Shown here: positions 1-8,070 of the stretch, in pieces
Layout: every line of letters begins with the position of its first letter
How positions within the stretch are numbered: the stretch's first letter is position 1
DNA from: Phytoactinopolyspora halotolerans
Lineage (GTDB): Bacteria; Actinomycetota; Actinomycetes; Jiangellales; Jiangellaceae
NCBI RefSeq assembly: GCF_010550675.1
Contig: NZ_JAAGOA010000014.1
Location: 149,673-213,672 of the forward strand
DNA length: 64,000 nucleotides
Direction: 5' to 3'
Notes under the pieces: model-generated
Told to the model about the DNA's origin: nothing
Databases searched by the model: none
The model's input: only the letters and a program-made list of their open reading frames with translations
Translations under genes and position numbers: made by a program

Positions 1-1318
1 CGTCGCCGGAGGGCGTGGCGTTGCCGGTGTTCAGGTGGGATTGGGACTCCCTGGCGGTGTTCAGCGCCCCGCCGGCGGTCCAGTACTTGCGGCCGGCGAC
101 GAGCAGCTCCTCGGCCGGGAACTTGGTGATGACCTCGCATCCGTCGGCGGTCACCACCACCTCCTCCTCGATCCGGGCGGCGGACCATCCGTCGGCGGCG
201 GGCCAGTAGGTCTCCAGGGCGAACACCATGCCTTCCTCGAGCGTCTCCGGTTGGTCGAGGGAGACCAGCCGGCTGAAGATCGGCTTCTCCCAGATGGACA
301 GGCCCACGCCGTGCCCGTACTGCAGTGCGAACGCCGCCATCTCGTCCGCGAAGCCGAACTCTTCGGCCCGCGGCCAGACCGAGACGATGTCGGCCGTCGT
401 CGCCCCGGGCTTGACCAGCGCGATCGCGCGATCCATGTACTCGCGGCAGCGGGTGTAGGCGTCGCGCTGGGCCACCGACGCGCTGCCGACGGCGAACGTG
501 CGGTAGTAACAGGTGCGGTAGCCGAGGTGGCTGTGCAGGATGTCGAAGAACGCCGGGTCGCCGGGGCGGATGAGGCGGTCGCTGTACACGTGCGGGTGCG
601 GGGAACAGCGTTCGCCGGAGATCGCGTTGACCCCTTCGACGTACTCGCTGCCGAGGTCGTAGAGCGTCTTGCTGACGACGCCGACGCACTCGTTCTCCTT
701 CACGCCGGGGCGCAGGAACATGTACAGCTCTTCGTAGGCGGCGTCGACCATGGAGCAGGCTTGTGTGAGCAGCGCGATCTCGTCCGGGGTCTTGATCCGT
801 CGCGCTTCCAGGAAGACCTGCTGCCCGTCGACGACGTCGATCCCTTCCGCCTGCAGCGCGGCCAGGATGGGCATCTCGACGACGTCGACGCCGAGCGGTT
901 CGGCGTCCAGGCCGTGTTCGCGGAGGACGGTGGCGACCTTTCCGGCGACGTCGGCGGCGATGCCGGCGGCCGGGTGGAACGCGCCGCGCAGCGTCGAGAT
1001 GCCGGCCCGGGCGCGGTTCTCGCCGTCCAGCCAGGGGTTGTACAGCTGGTGGTGTTTGGCGGCCGAGCCGAAGTCCCAGACGATCGGTTCGCCGCCGCGG
1101 GGGAGCAGCGCGAACCGGATGAGTTTGTCCATCGCCCAGGTGCCGATGTGGGTGGAGGACATGTAGCGGATGTTGGAGAAGTCGAATGAGAGCACCGCGC
1201 CGAGCTCCGAGCGGTCGAGGGCGGTGTTCAACCGGGCGAAGCGCTCGGCCCGCAGCCGGTCCAGGTCGACGCGCTTCTCCCAGTCCACGGCGTTGGGGCC
1301 AAAGGTGCGGACCGTCAT
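1..1318 (-). CDS. M24-family metallopeptidase-fold protein (creatinase/DddP-like), C-terminus beyond window
   Basis: A 439-codon reading frame runs off the left edge. It starts at an ATG behind GAGGAGTG. The N-terminal half (about 1-180) looks like a creatinase N-domain and the C-terminal half (about 185-400) like the pita-bread M24 domain. Four of the five usual metal ligands are visible: Asp259 in FFDILHSH, His336 in QYGHGVGLS, Glu369 in FALETYW and Glu384 in RIEEEVVVT. The expected second Asp, about 11 residues after Asp259, is replaced by Cys270/Tyr271. Members of this family include Xaa-Pro peptidases, creatinase and the DMSP lyase DddP. The missing ligand makes simple di-metal peptidase activity doubtful. 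It is divergent from an XRE-cupin regulator, which probably controls it. Substrate unknown. Confidence 0.85.
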   Translation of the reverse strand, partial: MTVRTFGPNAVDWEKRVDLDRLRAERFARLNTALDRSELGAVLSFDFSNIRYMSSTHIGTWAMDKLIRFALLPRGGEPIVWDFGSAAKHHQLYNPWLDGENRARAGISTLRGAFHPAAGIAADVAGKVATVLREHGLDAEPLGVDVVEMPILAALQAEGIDVVDGQQVFLEARRIKTPDEIALLTQACSMVDAAYEELYMFLRPGVKENECVGVVSKTLYDLGSEYVEGVNAISGERCSPHPHVYSDRLIRPGDPAFFDILHSHLGYRTCYYRTFAVGSASVAQRDAYTRCREYMDRAIALVKPGATTADIVSVWPRAEEFGFADEMAAFALQYGHGVGLSIWEKPIFSRLVSLDQPETLEEGMVFALETYWPAADGWSAARIEEEVVVTADGCEVITKFPAEELLVAGRKYWTAGGALNTARESQSHLNTGNATPSGD

Positions 1319-1354
1319 GGGCCGTCACTCCTCACACGAACACGTCAAGGCGAC

Positions 1355-1383
1355 TGTTCAGTATTGCTAATCATCATTGAACA
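1355..1383. promoter_or_regulatory. candidate operator between the divergent peptidase and regulator genes
   Basis: The inverted repeat TGTTCA-N17-TGAACA lies between the divergent starts at 1318 and 1488. Its position suits binding by the adjacent XRE-cupin regulator. The arms are only 6 nt, so chance is a real alternative. Confidence 0.3.
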
Positions 1384-1487
1384 CATGCCGTCACGCGTCA
1401 ATACCGTGTTACCTGCTGCTTCATCGAGATTCCGGTGGGCGCTGGTCGGGCGTGTTAAGTTATGTTGACTGGCGAAGGAGGAGTGCC

Positions 1488-2228
1488 GTGGTGGCTGGTC
1501 ATTCGGTGCTCGATATCGGTGCTCGGCTCCGATCCGAGCGGTCGAGGCGGGGGATCAGCGCCCGAGCGCTGGCACGCGAGATCGGCGTGTCGCCGAGCCT
1601 GATCTCGCAGATCGAGACCGGCAAGAGCCGGCCGTCGGTGAGCACGCTCTACGCGATCACCAACGCCCTGGGTGTGCCGATCGAGACCCTGTTCGACCGC
1701 GCCGATCACGTGCCGTCGGCGGTGAACGTCGTCGACCAGGTCGCACGTCCGCACGACGCGGAGCTGGCCGCGCTGGCGGCGGCCATCCACGGCGGGACGG
1801 AGCGGCCGGAGACGGCCGGCGACGCGGAGGAGCCCACGTCGTCCGGACCAGGGCTGCGGATCCTCGGGCCGGATCGGGAACGCGAAGTCGGCCCTGTCGT
1901 GCAGCCGGCCGAACGCGAGGTGCTGACGCTGGACTCCGGCGTCACCTGGGAACGCCTCGGCCAGGTGCCCGGCACCCATGTCGATTTCTTGCGCATCACC
2001 TACGAACCGGGTAGCACGTCGGCCAGCAACGGCCGGTTGATGCGCCACCCCGGGTTCGAGTACGGCTACGTCGTGGGCGGCGAGCTGATCCTGACTCTCG
2101 GGTTCGACGAGTACCGGCTGGGCGTCGGCGACGCGGTGTCCTTCGACTCCACGACGCCGCACGGCTACCGCAACGACGGCATCGAACCTGCTGTCGGCAT
2201 CTGGTTCGTGCTCGAGACCGATCAGTGA
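1488..2228 (+). CDS. XRE-family transcriptional regulator with C-terminal cupin domain
   Basis: About 246 aa. Start chosen at GTG 1488 (or the next codon, GTG 1491) because GAAGGAGGAG lies just upstream; an ATG further upstream lacks a ribosome site. Residues about 8-65 form a helix-turn-helix of the XRE type ([20 protein letters not shown] is the recognition region). After a linker, the C-terminal 90 residues form a cupin barrel ([19 protein letters not shown] and a [10 protein letters not shown] end). This two-domain layout is typical of PuuR/SutR-like regulators that sense a small metabolite in the cupin. The divergent neighbour, an M24-fold enzyme, is the likely target. Confidence 0.85.
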   Translation: MVAGHSVLDIGARLRSERSRRGISARALAREIGVSPSLISQIETGKSRPSVSTLYAITNALGVPIETLFDRADHVPSAVNVVDQVARPHDAELAALAAAIHGGTERPETAGDAEEPTSSGPGLRILGPDREREVGPVVQPAEREVLTLDSGVTWERLGQVPGTHVDFLRITYEPGSTSASNGRLMRHPGFEYGYVVGGELILTLGFDEYRLGVGDAVSFDSTTPHGYRNDGIEPAVGIWFVLETDQ

Positions 2229-2256
2229 CGCGCGCGCCGTAGTGGATGGCTTGACG

Positions 2257-2286
2257 AAGTCGGGTCTTGCCGTGCTCGCGTGTTAA
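2257..2286. repeat. 30-nt direct repeat, copy 1, left of the AbiE module
   Basis: This sequence recurs at 3940-3969 with one mismatch (T/C at position 25). It begins AAGTCGGGTCTTGCCG and ends GTTAA. The two copies bracket the AbiE gene pair and nothing else, which suggests the ends of an inserted or excised cassette. No recombinase lies inside. Confidence 0.75.
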
Positions 2287-2409
2287 GGCCCGTCATATGC
2301 GTGCAGGTTCGGTCCCTCAGGTAGTCAGTCTGGCTCCGCAGGGCATCGAGGGCGCATGGCCGATGGACCTCACAGTGTGAACGACGATTGGCGGTGATGT
2401 CATGTTCGT

Positions 2410-3270
2410 CTATCGGGTGGGGACATTGTCGATACGGTGAATGAAGTCGGTGAGGTACCGGATGGCTTCGTCCAGATCGGCCGGAGCCTCCGGGTGTTCA
2501 CGCACGAGTAGTGGATAGTCGTGCGCCCACGAGGGCGACGGTTTGACTATCGGCGGCCAGGCGTGGCTCGCTCGACGGCTGAAGGTCTCGATCGCCGCGT
2601 CACGCACAGCCTGCAGATCGTCGGCAGCAAGCAACCCTTCCAACAGCCAGATGTCGATCAGATCGCGGACCCTGTCATTGCCGTCCGGGTGTGGCTCGGT
2701 GCAGGCATGCAGCTTCTGAGCGATCTGATACGGCACGTCCAGACATGGCACTAGGCGAGGCGGGTCAATGTCGAACTCGGCGAGCACAATTCCTTGCGGT
2801 TGTACGAGCGTATGCCGCTTTCCTGTGCGCTCGTCGATGGCAACCTCGAGGCTTGTGGAGCCGAAATCCCGGCCCTCATAGCGTATTTGGAGCGCCACCC
2901 GCCATGGCCGATACCCAAGCCCCGGCACATCGATTTCCAAAGGTGGGGCCTTACGCTCGACTGTGAAGCCGTTCCACGTGCGCTCAGCGATCGCCTCATC
3001 GAACCGATGTAGCCACGTGTCCATGTGACCTCGAAAGATCACGTCAAGATCAGTTGTGGCGCGTGCACGGATGCCCAGACGTAGCTGCATCGCAGTGCCG
3101 CCCTTGACGATGAACAGATGCCCGCCGTCGTCGTGGCGGACCGCATCCAGCATGGCGCATACAACGGCGACCCGTACCAGATGCATGACTCGTTGTGGTA
3201 GTTGTCCGATCTGAGCAGAATGACGCTGCAACAGGCGTTGGAACTGTTTGGCGCCAGCGGGTCGACCCAT
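2410..3270 (-). CDS. abiEii: AbiEii/AbiGii-type nucleotidyltransferase toxin
   Basis: 286 aa, DUF1814 family. The nucleotidyltransferase signature is present: KGGTAMQLRLG followed by TTDLDV (about residues 56-77), and the downstream KLHACTEP and RVRDLIDIW blocks conserved in the family. Family members are the toxin part of type IV toxin-antitoxin systems that abort phage infection; related toxins (MenT) add nucleotides to tRNA. The ATG at 3270 sits 10 nt after the stop of the AbiEi-like gene, so the pair is one transcription unit with antitoxin first. Length is normal and the frame intact. Flanking 30-nt direct repeats suggest the pair moved as a unit. Confidence 0.85.
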   Translation of the reverse strand: MGRPAGAKQFQRLLQRHSAQIGQLPQRVMHLVRVAVVCAMLDAVRHDDGGHLFIVKGGTAMQLRLGIRARATTDLDVIFRGHMDTWLHRFDEAIAERTWNGFTVERKAPPLEIDVPGLGYRPWRVALQIRYEGRDFGSTSLEVAIDERTGKRHTLVQPQGIVLAEFDIDPPRLVPCLDVPYQIAQKLHACTEPHPDGNDRVRDLIDIWLLEGLLAADDLQAVRDAAIETFSRRASHAWPPIVKPSPSWAHDYPLLVREHPEAPADLDEAIRYLTDFIHRIDNVPTR

Positions 3271-3280
3271 CTCGAGCCCC

Positions 3281-3820
3281 TTACGTGGTCAGTTGTGCGA
3301 GCAGCGCTTCGCGTTCATCGACACGGATCGCCCCGCGTTCAGCGGCTGTGGTGATGGCCTGCCGGACCAGGGCAATAGGAACTGTACTGAGCGCATCTGT
3401 CAATGTCCGCCTGATTGTTGTCACCACCACGGCCTCGATCTGGGTCACCTCATCGCGGCGGAGATCGGCGCGGTGCACGACGTACATCTCTCCGCCAGAT
3501 CGGTTGATCCGGTACGCGCGCGGTACGGTGAGATGCACGTGGGCGGGGTTGATGTCACAGAGCTGGTGAATCAGAAGCGCCGAATCGTGCGAGATGACAC
3601 CACGTCCTCGGGTGAACAAGCGTGCCAGGATGAACTCGTCGAACGGCTCTCGTGGTAAGGCGGGTACCCGGTACACGCCGTGCCCGACTCGCTCTAGCGT
3701 GCCCCGTGACGCCATCTTGCGAAGTTCAACCGGCGGTACGTCCGGTACCAGCGCAGGTGTGACGTATCCGCCTTGCTCGACAGCGACGTCCATCACCGCG
3801 TTCCAATACTTGCCTGGCAT
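3281..3820 (-). CDS. abiEi: AbiEi-type antitoxin / autorepressor
   Basis: 179 aa. The N-terminal 60 residues form the winged-helix domain of AbiEi_4 proteins (VPPVELRKMASRGTLERVGH then GVYRVP), followed by the C-terminal antitoxin domain (HLTVPRAYR, RTLTDAL). In characterised AbiE systems this protein represses its own promoter through inverted repeats and prevents toxicity without binding the toxin. The ATG at 3820 has no good ribosome site and lies about 8 nt after an inverted repeat and TACTGT, so the message may be leaderless. Directly upstream of the toxin gene. Confidence 0.8.
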   Translation of the reverse strand: MPGKYWNAVMDVAVEQGGYVTPALVPDVPPVELRKMASRGTLERVGHGVYRVPALPREPFDEFILARLFTRGRGVISHDSALLIHQLCDINPAHVHLTVPRAYRINRSGGEMYVVHRADLRRDEVTQIEAVVVTTIRRTLTDALSTVPIALVRQAITTAAERGAIRVDEREALLAQLTT

Positions 3821-3828
3821 GTAAAAAC

Positions 3829-3845
3829 AGTACCAAAAGGGTACT
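3829..3845. promoter_or_regulatory. candidate AbiEi operator
   Basis: Perfect inverted repeat AGTACC-AAAAG-GGTACT, 8 nt upstream of the AbiEi start codon and overlapping the likely -10 region. AbiEi proteins are known to bind inverted repeats in their own promoters, so negative autoregulation is the simplest reading. Confidence 0.6.
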
Positions 3846-3873
3846 CTTTTTGTGAGTTCCGCTCATGACGAGC

Positions 3874-3945
3874 CGACTTCCTGAGGGGAGGTAACGCTTG
3901 GACGCTCCTGAGCAACGCTAAGCGTTACCTACCCTCAGAAAGTCG
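3874..3945. repeat. 72-nt long inverted repeat next to the right-hand direct repeat
   Basis: Arms 3874-3899 and 3920-3945 are 26 nt each with two mismatches and a 20-nt loop (the core arm contains GGTAACGCTT). The right arm overlaps the first 6 nt of the 30-nt direct repeat copy at 3940. It could be a folded recombination site, a terminator stem, or a MITE-like end. No T-run follows it. Confidence 0.7.
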
Positions 3946-3969
3946 GGTCTTGCCGTGCTCGCGCGTTAA
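3940..3969. repeat. 30-nt direct repeat, copy 2, right of the AbiE module
   Basis: 29 of 30 nt match the copy at 2257-2286, in the same orientation. The first six bases are shared with the right arm of the long inverted repeat. Confidence 0.75.
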
Positions 3970-4084
3970 TCGGTGGCGCCGATTCGGACCGTGCGGATAG
4001 CGTGTCGGTCAAGCACGGGCCGTGGAGGGAAGGCAGTGGCGCGGTCGCCGACCGGCTACTGCGACAAGTGAGGAGGTGAGGGCC

Positions 4085-4141
4085 ATGACTGTGAGATTCG
4101 CATGCCTGATGCCCGTTCACCTCGAGGCGCCTCCACGCTGA
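4085..4141 (+). CDS. possible 18-residue leader peptide upstream of rsgA
   Basis: A short frame encodes MTVRFACLMPVHLEAPPR. It starts at an ATG with an excellent ribosome site (AGGAGGTGAG, about 8 nt spacing) and stops 50 nt before the rsgA start. The ribosome site is stronger than that of rsgA itself, which argues for translation. No family recognised; it carries one Cys and two Pro near the end. A regulatory role on rsgA is inference from position only. Confidence 0.45.
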   Translation: MTVRFACLMPVHLEAPPR

Positions 4142-4191
4142 TCGATCCTCCGATCACGTCGGGTGGGGCCTCGATCACCAGGAAGGTCCCC

Positions 4192-5343
4192 ATGATGTCT
4201 CATCCACGCGAAAACAACTCGCACGCCCAATCACACGATGGCAACCCGCACAACGGTGCCCAGATCATCCCGTTCCCTACCGGTCATGTCCCGGCGACCG
4301 AGGCCGCTGAGGCGTTCCGTCCCTACGCCGGATCGCACGCCCTGGGCCGGGTCAGCCGGGTCGAGCGCGGCGGCGCCGAGGTGCTGACCGCCGATGGCGA
4401 GCTGCTGGCGACCTACGGCGGCGATGTGCTGGCGGCGGCCGCCACTGACCGGTCCCGCTTCCCGGCCGCCGGCGACTGGGCCGCGGTGCGGCGGTGGCCG
4501 GATGGACGCATCACGCTCGACGCCGTGCTGCCGAGGCGAACCGCCCTGGTCCGAGACGGTGTCGACCGGACATCGCACGGCCAGGTGGTGGCGGCGAACA
4601 TCGACCTGGTCGTCATCGTCGAACATCTCGACCCGGAACCGGACGTGGGTCGGATCGAGCGGCTGCTGGTGCTGGCCTGGGGGAGCGGCGCCACTCCGCT
4701 CGTCGTGCTGACCAAGGCGGACCTGGTGCCCGATGCGGAAGGCATGCGTGCGGAGGTCGCACGGAACGTCTTCGGGGTGGACGTCCTCGCGGTCAGCGTG
4801 ACCGAGGGCGACGGGATGGACGAGCTGAGCCGACGACTGACACCGGAGATGACGATGACGCTGGTCGGCCCGTCCGGTGCGGGCAAGTCCACGCTGGTGA
4901 ATACATTGGCCGGAGCCGAGGTGATGCCCATCGGCGACGTCCGCGAGCGCGACGGCAAAGGCAGGCACACCACCACCCACCGGGAGCTGATCACGCTCCC
5001 CGGCGGCGGTGTCGTCATCGATACACCCGGCGTGCGAGCCGTGGGCCTCGTCGCCGACGACGAGGCGATAGCCGAGGTGTTCCAGGACATCGAGGAACTC
5101 GCCGCCGAGTGCCGGTTCCGCGACTGCTCGCACATGTCCGAGCCGGGCTGCGCCGTGCTGGAGGCGATCGACGACGGCGAACTCGGCGAGGATCGGTTGC
5201 TGCGCTGGCGCAAGCTCGGCCGGGAGGCCGCCTATCAGGCCCGACGCGCCGACGCGCGGCTGCGGCAGCAGGAACGGAACCTGTGGAAGCAACGCGAGAA
5301 GGCGCTTCGCCAGCATTACCAACACAAGGGCCGCCGCCGCTGA
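4192..5343 (+). CDS. rsgA: ribosome small-subunit-dependent GTPase A
   Basis: About 383 aa. Start at tandem ATG codons (4192/4195) behind AGGAAGG; the N-terminal 30 residues are low-complexity. RsgA is a circularly permuted GTPase that checks late maturation of the 30S subunit. The order of motifs shows the permutation: OB-fold first (about 45-115), then G4 TKADL, then G1 GPSGAGKST, the G2 region GKGRHTTTH and G3 DTPGVRA. A zinc-binding tail follows with Cys/His in ECRFRDCSHMSEPGCAV, then a basic C-terminal helix. Frame intact. A leader-like peptide lies upstream and a hairpin downstream. Confidence 0.95.
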   Translation: MMSHPRENNSHAQSHDGNPHNGAQIIPFPTGHVPATEAAEAFRPYAGSHALGRVSRVERGGAEVLTADGELLATYGGDVLAAAATDRSRFPAAGDWAAVRRWPDGRITLDAVLPRRTALVRDGVDRTSHGQVVAANIDLVVIVEHLDPEPDVGRIERLLVLAWGSGATPLVVLTKADLVPDAEGMRAEVARNVFGVDVLAVSVTEGDGMDELSRRLTPEMTMTLVGPSGAGKSTLVNTLAGAEVMPIGDVRERDGKGRHTTTHRELITLPGGGVVIDTPGVRAVGLVADDEAIAEVFQDIEELAAECRFRDCSHMSEPGCAVLEAIDDGELGEDRLLRWRKLGREAAYQARRADARLRQQERNLWKQREKALRQHYQHKGRRR

Positions 5344-5363
5344 ACTTCGGTGCCGCTGCGTGG

Positions 5364-5413
5364 GAAGGAGCATGCATTGTGGTCGCGATCACGACCGCGA
5401 CGCATGCTCCTTC
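5364..5413. terminator. hairpin after rsgA, probable terminator
   Basis: Inverted repeat with perfect outer arms GAAGGAGCATGC / GCATGCTCCTTC and an inner pairing block GGTCG / CGACC, starting 20 nt after the rsgA stop and ending 30 nt before the sirtuin start. No U-tract, as is common for actinobacterial intrinsic terminators. Confidence 0.6.
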
Positions 5414-5442
5414 TCCTGGACGAGACCGCATACCCTCGAGGT

Positions 5443-6291
5443 GTGACGATCAGCATGGTGGAGGTCGACGACGCGGCGACCGCGGCGATGGAGATGGTGG
5501 ACGTGCTCGGTGCCGGGCCGGTGGCGGTGCTCACCGGGGCCGGGATCTCCACGGACTCGGGCATCCCGGACTATCGCGGGCCGGACTCTCCGCCGCGCAA
5601 TCCGATGACGTATCAGCAGTTCGTCGGCGATTTCGCGTTTCGCCGTCACTATTGGGCGCGCAACCACGTCGGCTGGCGGCACATCGCGCGCACCGAACCC
5701 AACGACGGGCACCGCGCCCTGGCGAAGCTGGAGGCCGAGGGGTTGGTGACCGGGCTGATCACCCAGAACGTCGACATCCTCCACGAGGTCGCGGGAAGCC
5801 GGCGGGTGATCGACCTGCACGGCCGGTATGACCGGGTGATCTGCCTGTCCTGCCGTCGGGCGATCACCCGGGAGCATCTCGCCGAGCGCCTGACGGCACT
5901 CAACCCGGACTACGCCGCCGAGGTCTCGGACATCGAGATCGCGCCGGACGCCGACGCGGTGATCGCCGCCACCGAAGGGTTCCAGGTGGCGGACTGCGAG
6001 TACTGCGGCGGCATGCTCAAACCGGACATCGTCTACTTCGGGGAGAACGTGCCCAAGGACCGCGTGCTGGAGGCCTACGCCTATGTCGACCAGGCCGAGG
6101 CACTCCTGGTGGCGGGTTCGTCGCTGACTGTCATGTCCGGACTGCGGTTCGTGCGGCACGCCGCCAAGACCGGCACACCGGTGGTCATCCTCAACCGCGG
6201 CGAGACCAGGGGTGACGACCTGGCCACGCTGAAAGTGGACGGGGGCTGCTCGCCGGTGCTGACCTCACTGGCCGAGATCTATACCGGCTAG
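5443..6291 (+). CDS. Sir2-family NAD-dependent protein deacylase
   Basis: About 282 aa from GTG 5443 (ATG 5455 is an alternative; anything further upstream would translate the hairpin). Sirtuin motifs in order: GAGISTDSGIPDYRG for NAD binding, TQNVDILHEVAGS (usually TQNVDxLH), catalytic His in DLHGRYDRV, a structural zinc site CLSC...CEYC, then KPDIVYFGE and VAGSSLTV. These enzymes remove acyl groups from protein lysines using NAD. The stop codon shares a CTAG with the stop of the convergent TenA-like gene. Confidence 0.93.
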   Translation: MTISMVEVDDAATAAMEMVDVLGAGPVAVLTGAGISTDSGIPDYRGPDSPPRNPMTYQQFVGDFAFRRHYWARNHVGWRHIARTEPNDGHRALAKLEAEGLVTGLITQNVDILHEVAGSRRVIDLHGRYDRVICLSCRRAITREHLAERLTALNPDYAAEVSDIEIAPDADAVIAATEGFQVADCEYCGGMLKPDIVYFGENVPKDRVLEAYAYVDQAEALLVAGSSLTVMSGLRFVRHAAKTGTPVVILNRGETRGDDLATLKVDGGCSPVLTSLAEIYTG

Positions 6292-6983
6292 CGCGCGGCG
6301 GCGTCGCCCTCCAAGCTGCGGGCCATGGTGTCCCAGAACATCAGCTCGTAGGCCTGCAGGAGCCGGGCGGCGGACTTCGCCCTGGCCGGGGAGGCGCCGG
6401 CGCGCAGGTCGGCGTCGATGACGCGCAGCGCGTGGTCGTCGAAACCTGGCGCGGGCGTGGCGAAGAAGTCGAAGAACGCGACGGCCGCGTCGTCGGCACC
6501 GTAGGCGGTCCGCAGCGCATCGGCGACTCCGCCGCAGTTGGCGCCCCACGCGGCGAGATTCGCCAGGAACGCCACCGCCACGTCGGCCGCCGAGCCGTTC
6601 AACGCCAGCCACGCGACATAGGCGGTGTAGGCGTGCGCGCCCGGTGTGGGCTGGTAGTCGCCCAGGCTGCGCGGGTCGAGGCCGGTCCATCGGGCGAAAC
6701 CGTCGAGATGCCCCAGGGCGACACTCTCGCCCTGGGCGAGGTCGAGAAAGAAGCCGGCCGCGTCCGAGTCGCCATACCGGGCCGCCAGGTGGGCGAAGCT
6801 TCGCCGGTCGCTGGTGATGATCCAATGCTGTTCGCCGGCGAAACGCTCCAGCGTGCTGCGCGGAACATGGCCGGCGGCCAGCGTGGCGACGAACGGATGG
6901 CCGGAGAGCCGCTCCTCGATCGGGGCCAGTTCGGCACGGACCTCGTCAACGAGTTCCGCGGCTGTGGGCGTGTTCGACGTCAT
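6288..6983 (-). CDS. TenA/PqqC-superfamily protein
   Basis: 231 aa, all-helical haem-oxygenase-like fold of the TenA (thiaminase II)/PqqC superfamily. Visible family features are FAGEQHWIITSDRRSF near residue 50 and WGANCGGVADAL near residue 145, where TenA carries its active-site Cys. TenA proteins salvage thiamine pyrimidines, but several relatives in this superfamily do other chemistry, and no thiamine gene or TPP riboswitch is nearby. It is the last gene of a minus-strand group after DUF488 and a threonine dehydratase. Confidence 0.75.
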   Translation of the reverse strand: MTSNTPTAAELVDEVRAELAPIEERLSGHPFVATLAAGHVPRSTLERFAGEQHWIITSDRRSFAHLAARYGDSDAAGFFLDLAQGESVALGHLDGFARWTGLDPRSLGDYQPTPGAHAYTAYVAWLALNGSAADVAVAFLANLAAWGANCGGVADALRTAYGADDAAVAFFDFFATPAPGFDDHALRVIDADLRAGASPARAKSAARLLQAYELMFWDTMARSLEGDAAAR

Positions 6984-7050
6984 GGGGACCTCCGCGTGGG
7001 CGATGGCGGCCGGTGGTCTGTGATGCCGGTTCCTTGCACAGATTCAATGA

Positions 7051-8013
7051 TCAACCGGCGGACAGGATCTCGGCGAGCATGGCGGGGTCGGCGTTGCCGC
7101 CGCTGGCGATGGCGACCGTCCGGGCCGACTCGGGCAGCTGATCGCGGATCGACAGGTACGCGGCCGTCGCCGCGGCGCCGCTGGGCTCGACGACGAGCCG
7201 GCCCTGGACCACGAGTGCGCGCATAGCCGCCCGGATCTCGTCCTCCGTTACGGTCACGATGTCGTCCACGTGGGCGCGGATGTGTTCCCAGGGCAGCACC
7301 CCGACCGAGACCGTGCGCAGCCCGTCGGCGATCGTGCGGTGGGTCTGCTCCGGATGCCAGGCGATGCGTCGTCCGGTGCGAAAACTCTCGCTGGCGTCGG
7401 CGGCGAGCTGTGGCTCCACGCCGACGACGCGCGCCTCGGGCCGCAGCGCCTTGACGGCTGCCGCGATCCCGGAGATGAGTCCGCCGCCGCTCACCGGCAC
7501 CAGGACGAGATCGACGTCTGGCAGGTCGTCGGCGATCTCCGCTCCGATGGTGCCCTGGCCGGCGATGATGGCGCCGTCGTCGAACGGTGGGACGAGGATG
7601 TATCCGCGCTCCTCGACGAGCTGGCGGGGGAGGATGTCGCGCTCGGCCGGCGGCACCAGCAGGACCTCGGCGCCCAGCGCCCTGGTGGCGGCGACCTTGT
7701 GATCCGGTGCGGTGTCCGGGATGACGATGGTGGCCTTGGCATCGAACATGCGTGCCGCGTACGCCACCGCCTGGGCGTGATTGCCGCTGGACGAGGCGAC
7801 GAGTCCGCGGGCACGTTCGTCCGCGGTCAGGCCGGCGATCTTGTTGTACGCGCCGCGGATCTTGAACGCGCCGATGGGCTGCAGCATCTCCGGTTTGACG
7901 AAGAGCTCGCCGGGACCGGGTGCCCACGGCGCGGGGATGAGCGGGGTCCGGACAGCGACGCCGGCGACGCGATCCTGCGCTGCCCGGACGTCGGCGATGG
8001 TGACGAGCTCCAC
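7051..8013 (-). CDS. PLP-dependent threonine/serine dehydratase
   Basis: 320 aa from a GTG start. Fold type II PLP enzyme. The Schiff-base lysine is in GAFKIRGAYN (about residue 51), with SSGNHAQ binding the substrate and SGGGLISG binding the PLP phosphate. The length and the lack of an ACT domain point to a catabolic threonine/serine dehydratase or serine racemase rather than biosynthetic IlvA. Produces 2-oxobutanoate or pyruvate plus ammonia. Lies 57 nt after the DUF488 gene and 68 nt before the TenA-like gene on the same strand. Confidence 0.88.
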   Translation of the reverse strand: MELVTIADVRAAQDRVAGVAVRTPLIPAPWAPGPGELFVKPEMLQPIGAFKIRGAYNKIAGLTADERARGLVASSSGNHAQAVAYAARMFDAKATIVIPDTAPDHKVAATRALGAEVLLVPPAERDILPRQLVEERGYILVPPFDDGAIIAGQGTIGAEIADDLPDVDLVLVPVSGGGLISGIAAAVKALRPEARVVGVEPQLAADASESFRTGRRIAWHPEQTHRTIADGLRTVSVGVLPWEHIRAHVDDIVTVTEDEIRAAMRALVVQGRLVVEPSGAAATAAYLSIRDQLPESARTVAIASGGNADPAMLAEILSAG

Positions 8014-8070
8014 GCCCTGACCTTATCCGATTCGTCTGTCGGCCCGGCCGGGTCTCAGCCGCTCGCCGGA

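Noticed and set aside
35..1189. Long plus-strand reading frame opposite the M24 gene
   Set aside because: Arg/Gly/Asp-rich composition and no domain; it is the antisense shadow of the peptidase gene. The same reasoning removed long frames opposite rsgA (4231-5373), the metallophosphoesterase (20114-21970), the M48 gene (12050-13861) and PL8 (40935-43058).
3874..3945. Integron attC site
   Set aside because: The folded repeat is attC-sized, but the ends lack the RYYYAAC/GTTRRRY core sites and there is no integron integrase or cassette series.
6984..7050. TPP riboswitch before the TenA-like gene
   Set aside because: The 67-nt gap is too short and lacks the conserved CUGAGA and ACCUGA-type motifs of the thi-box.
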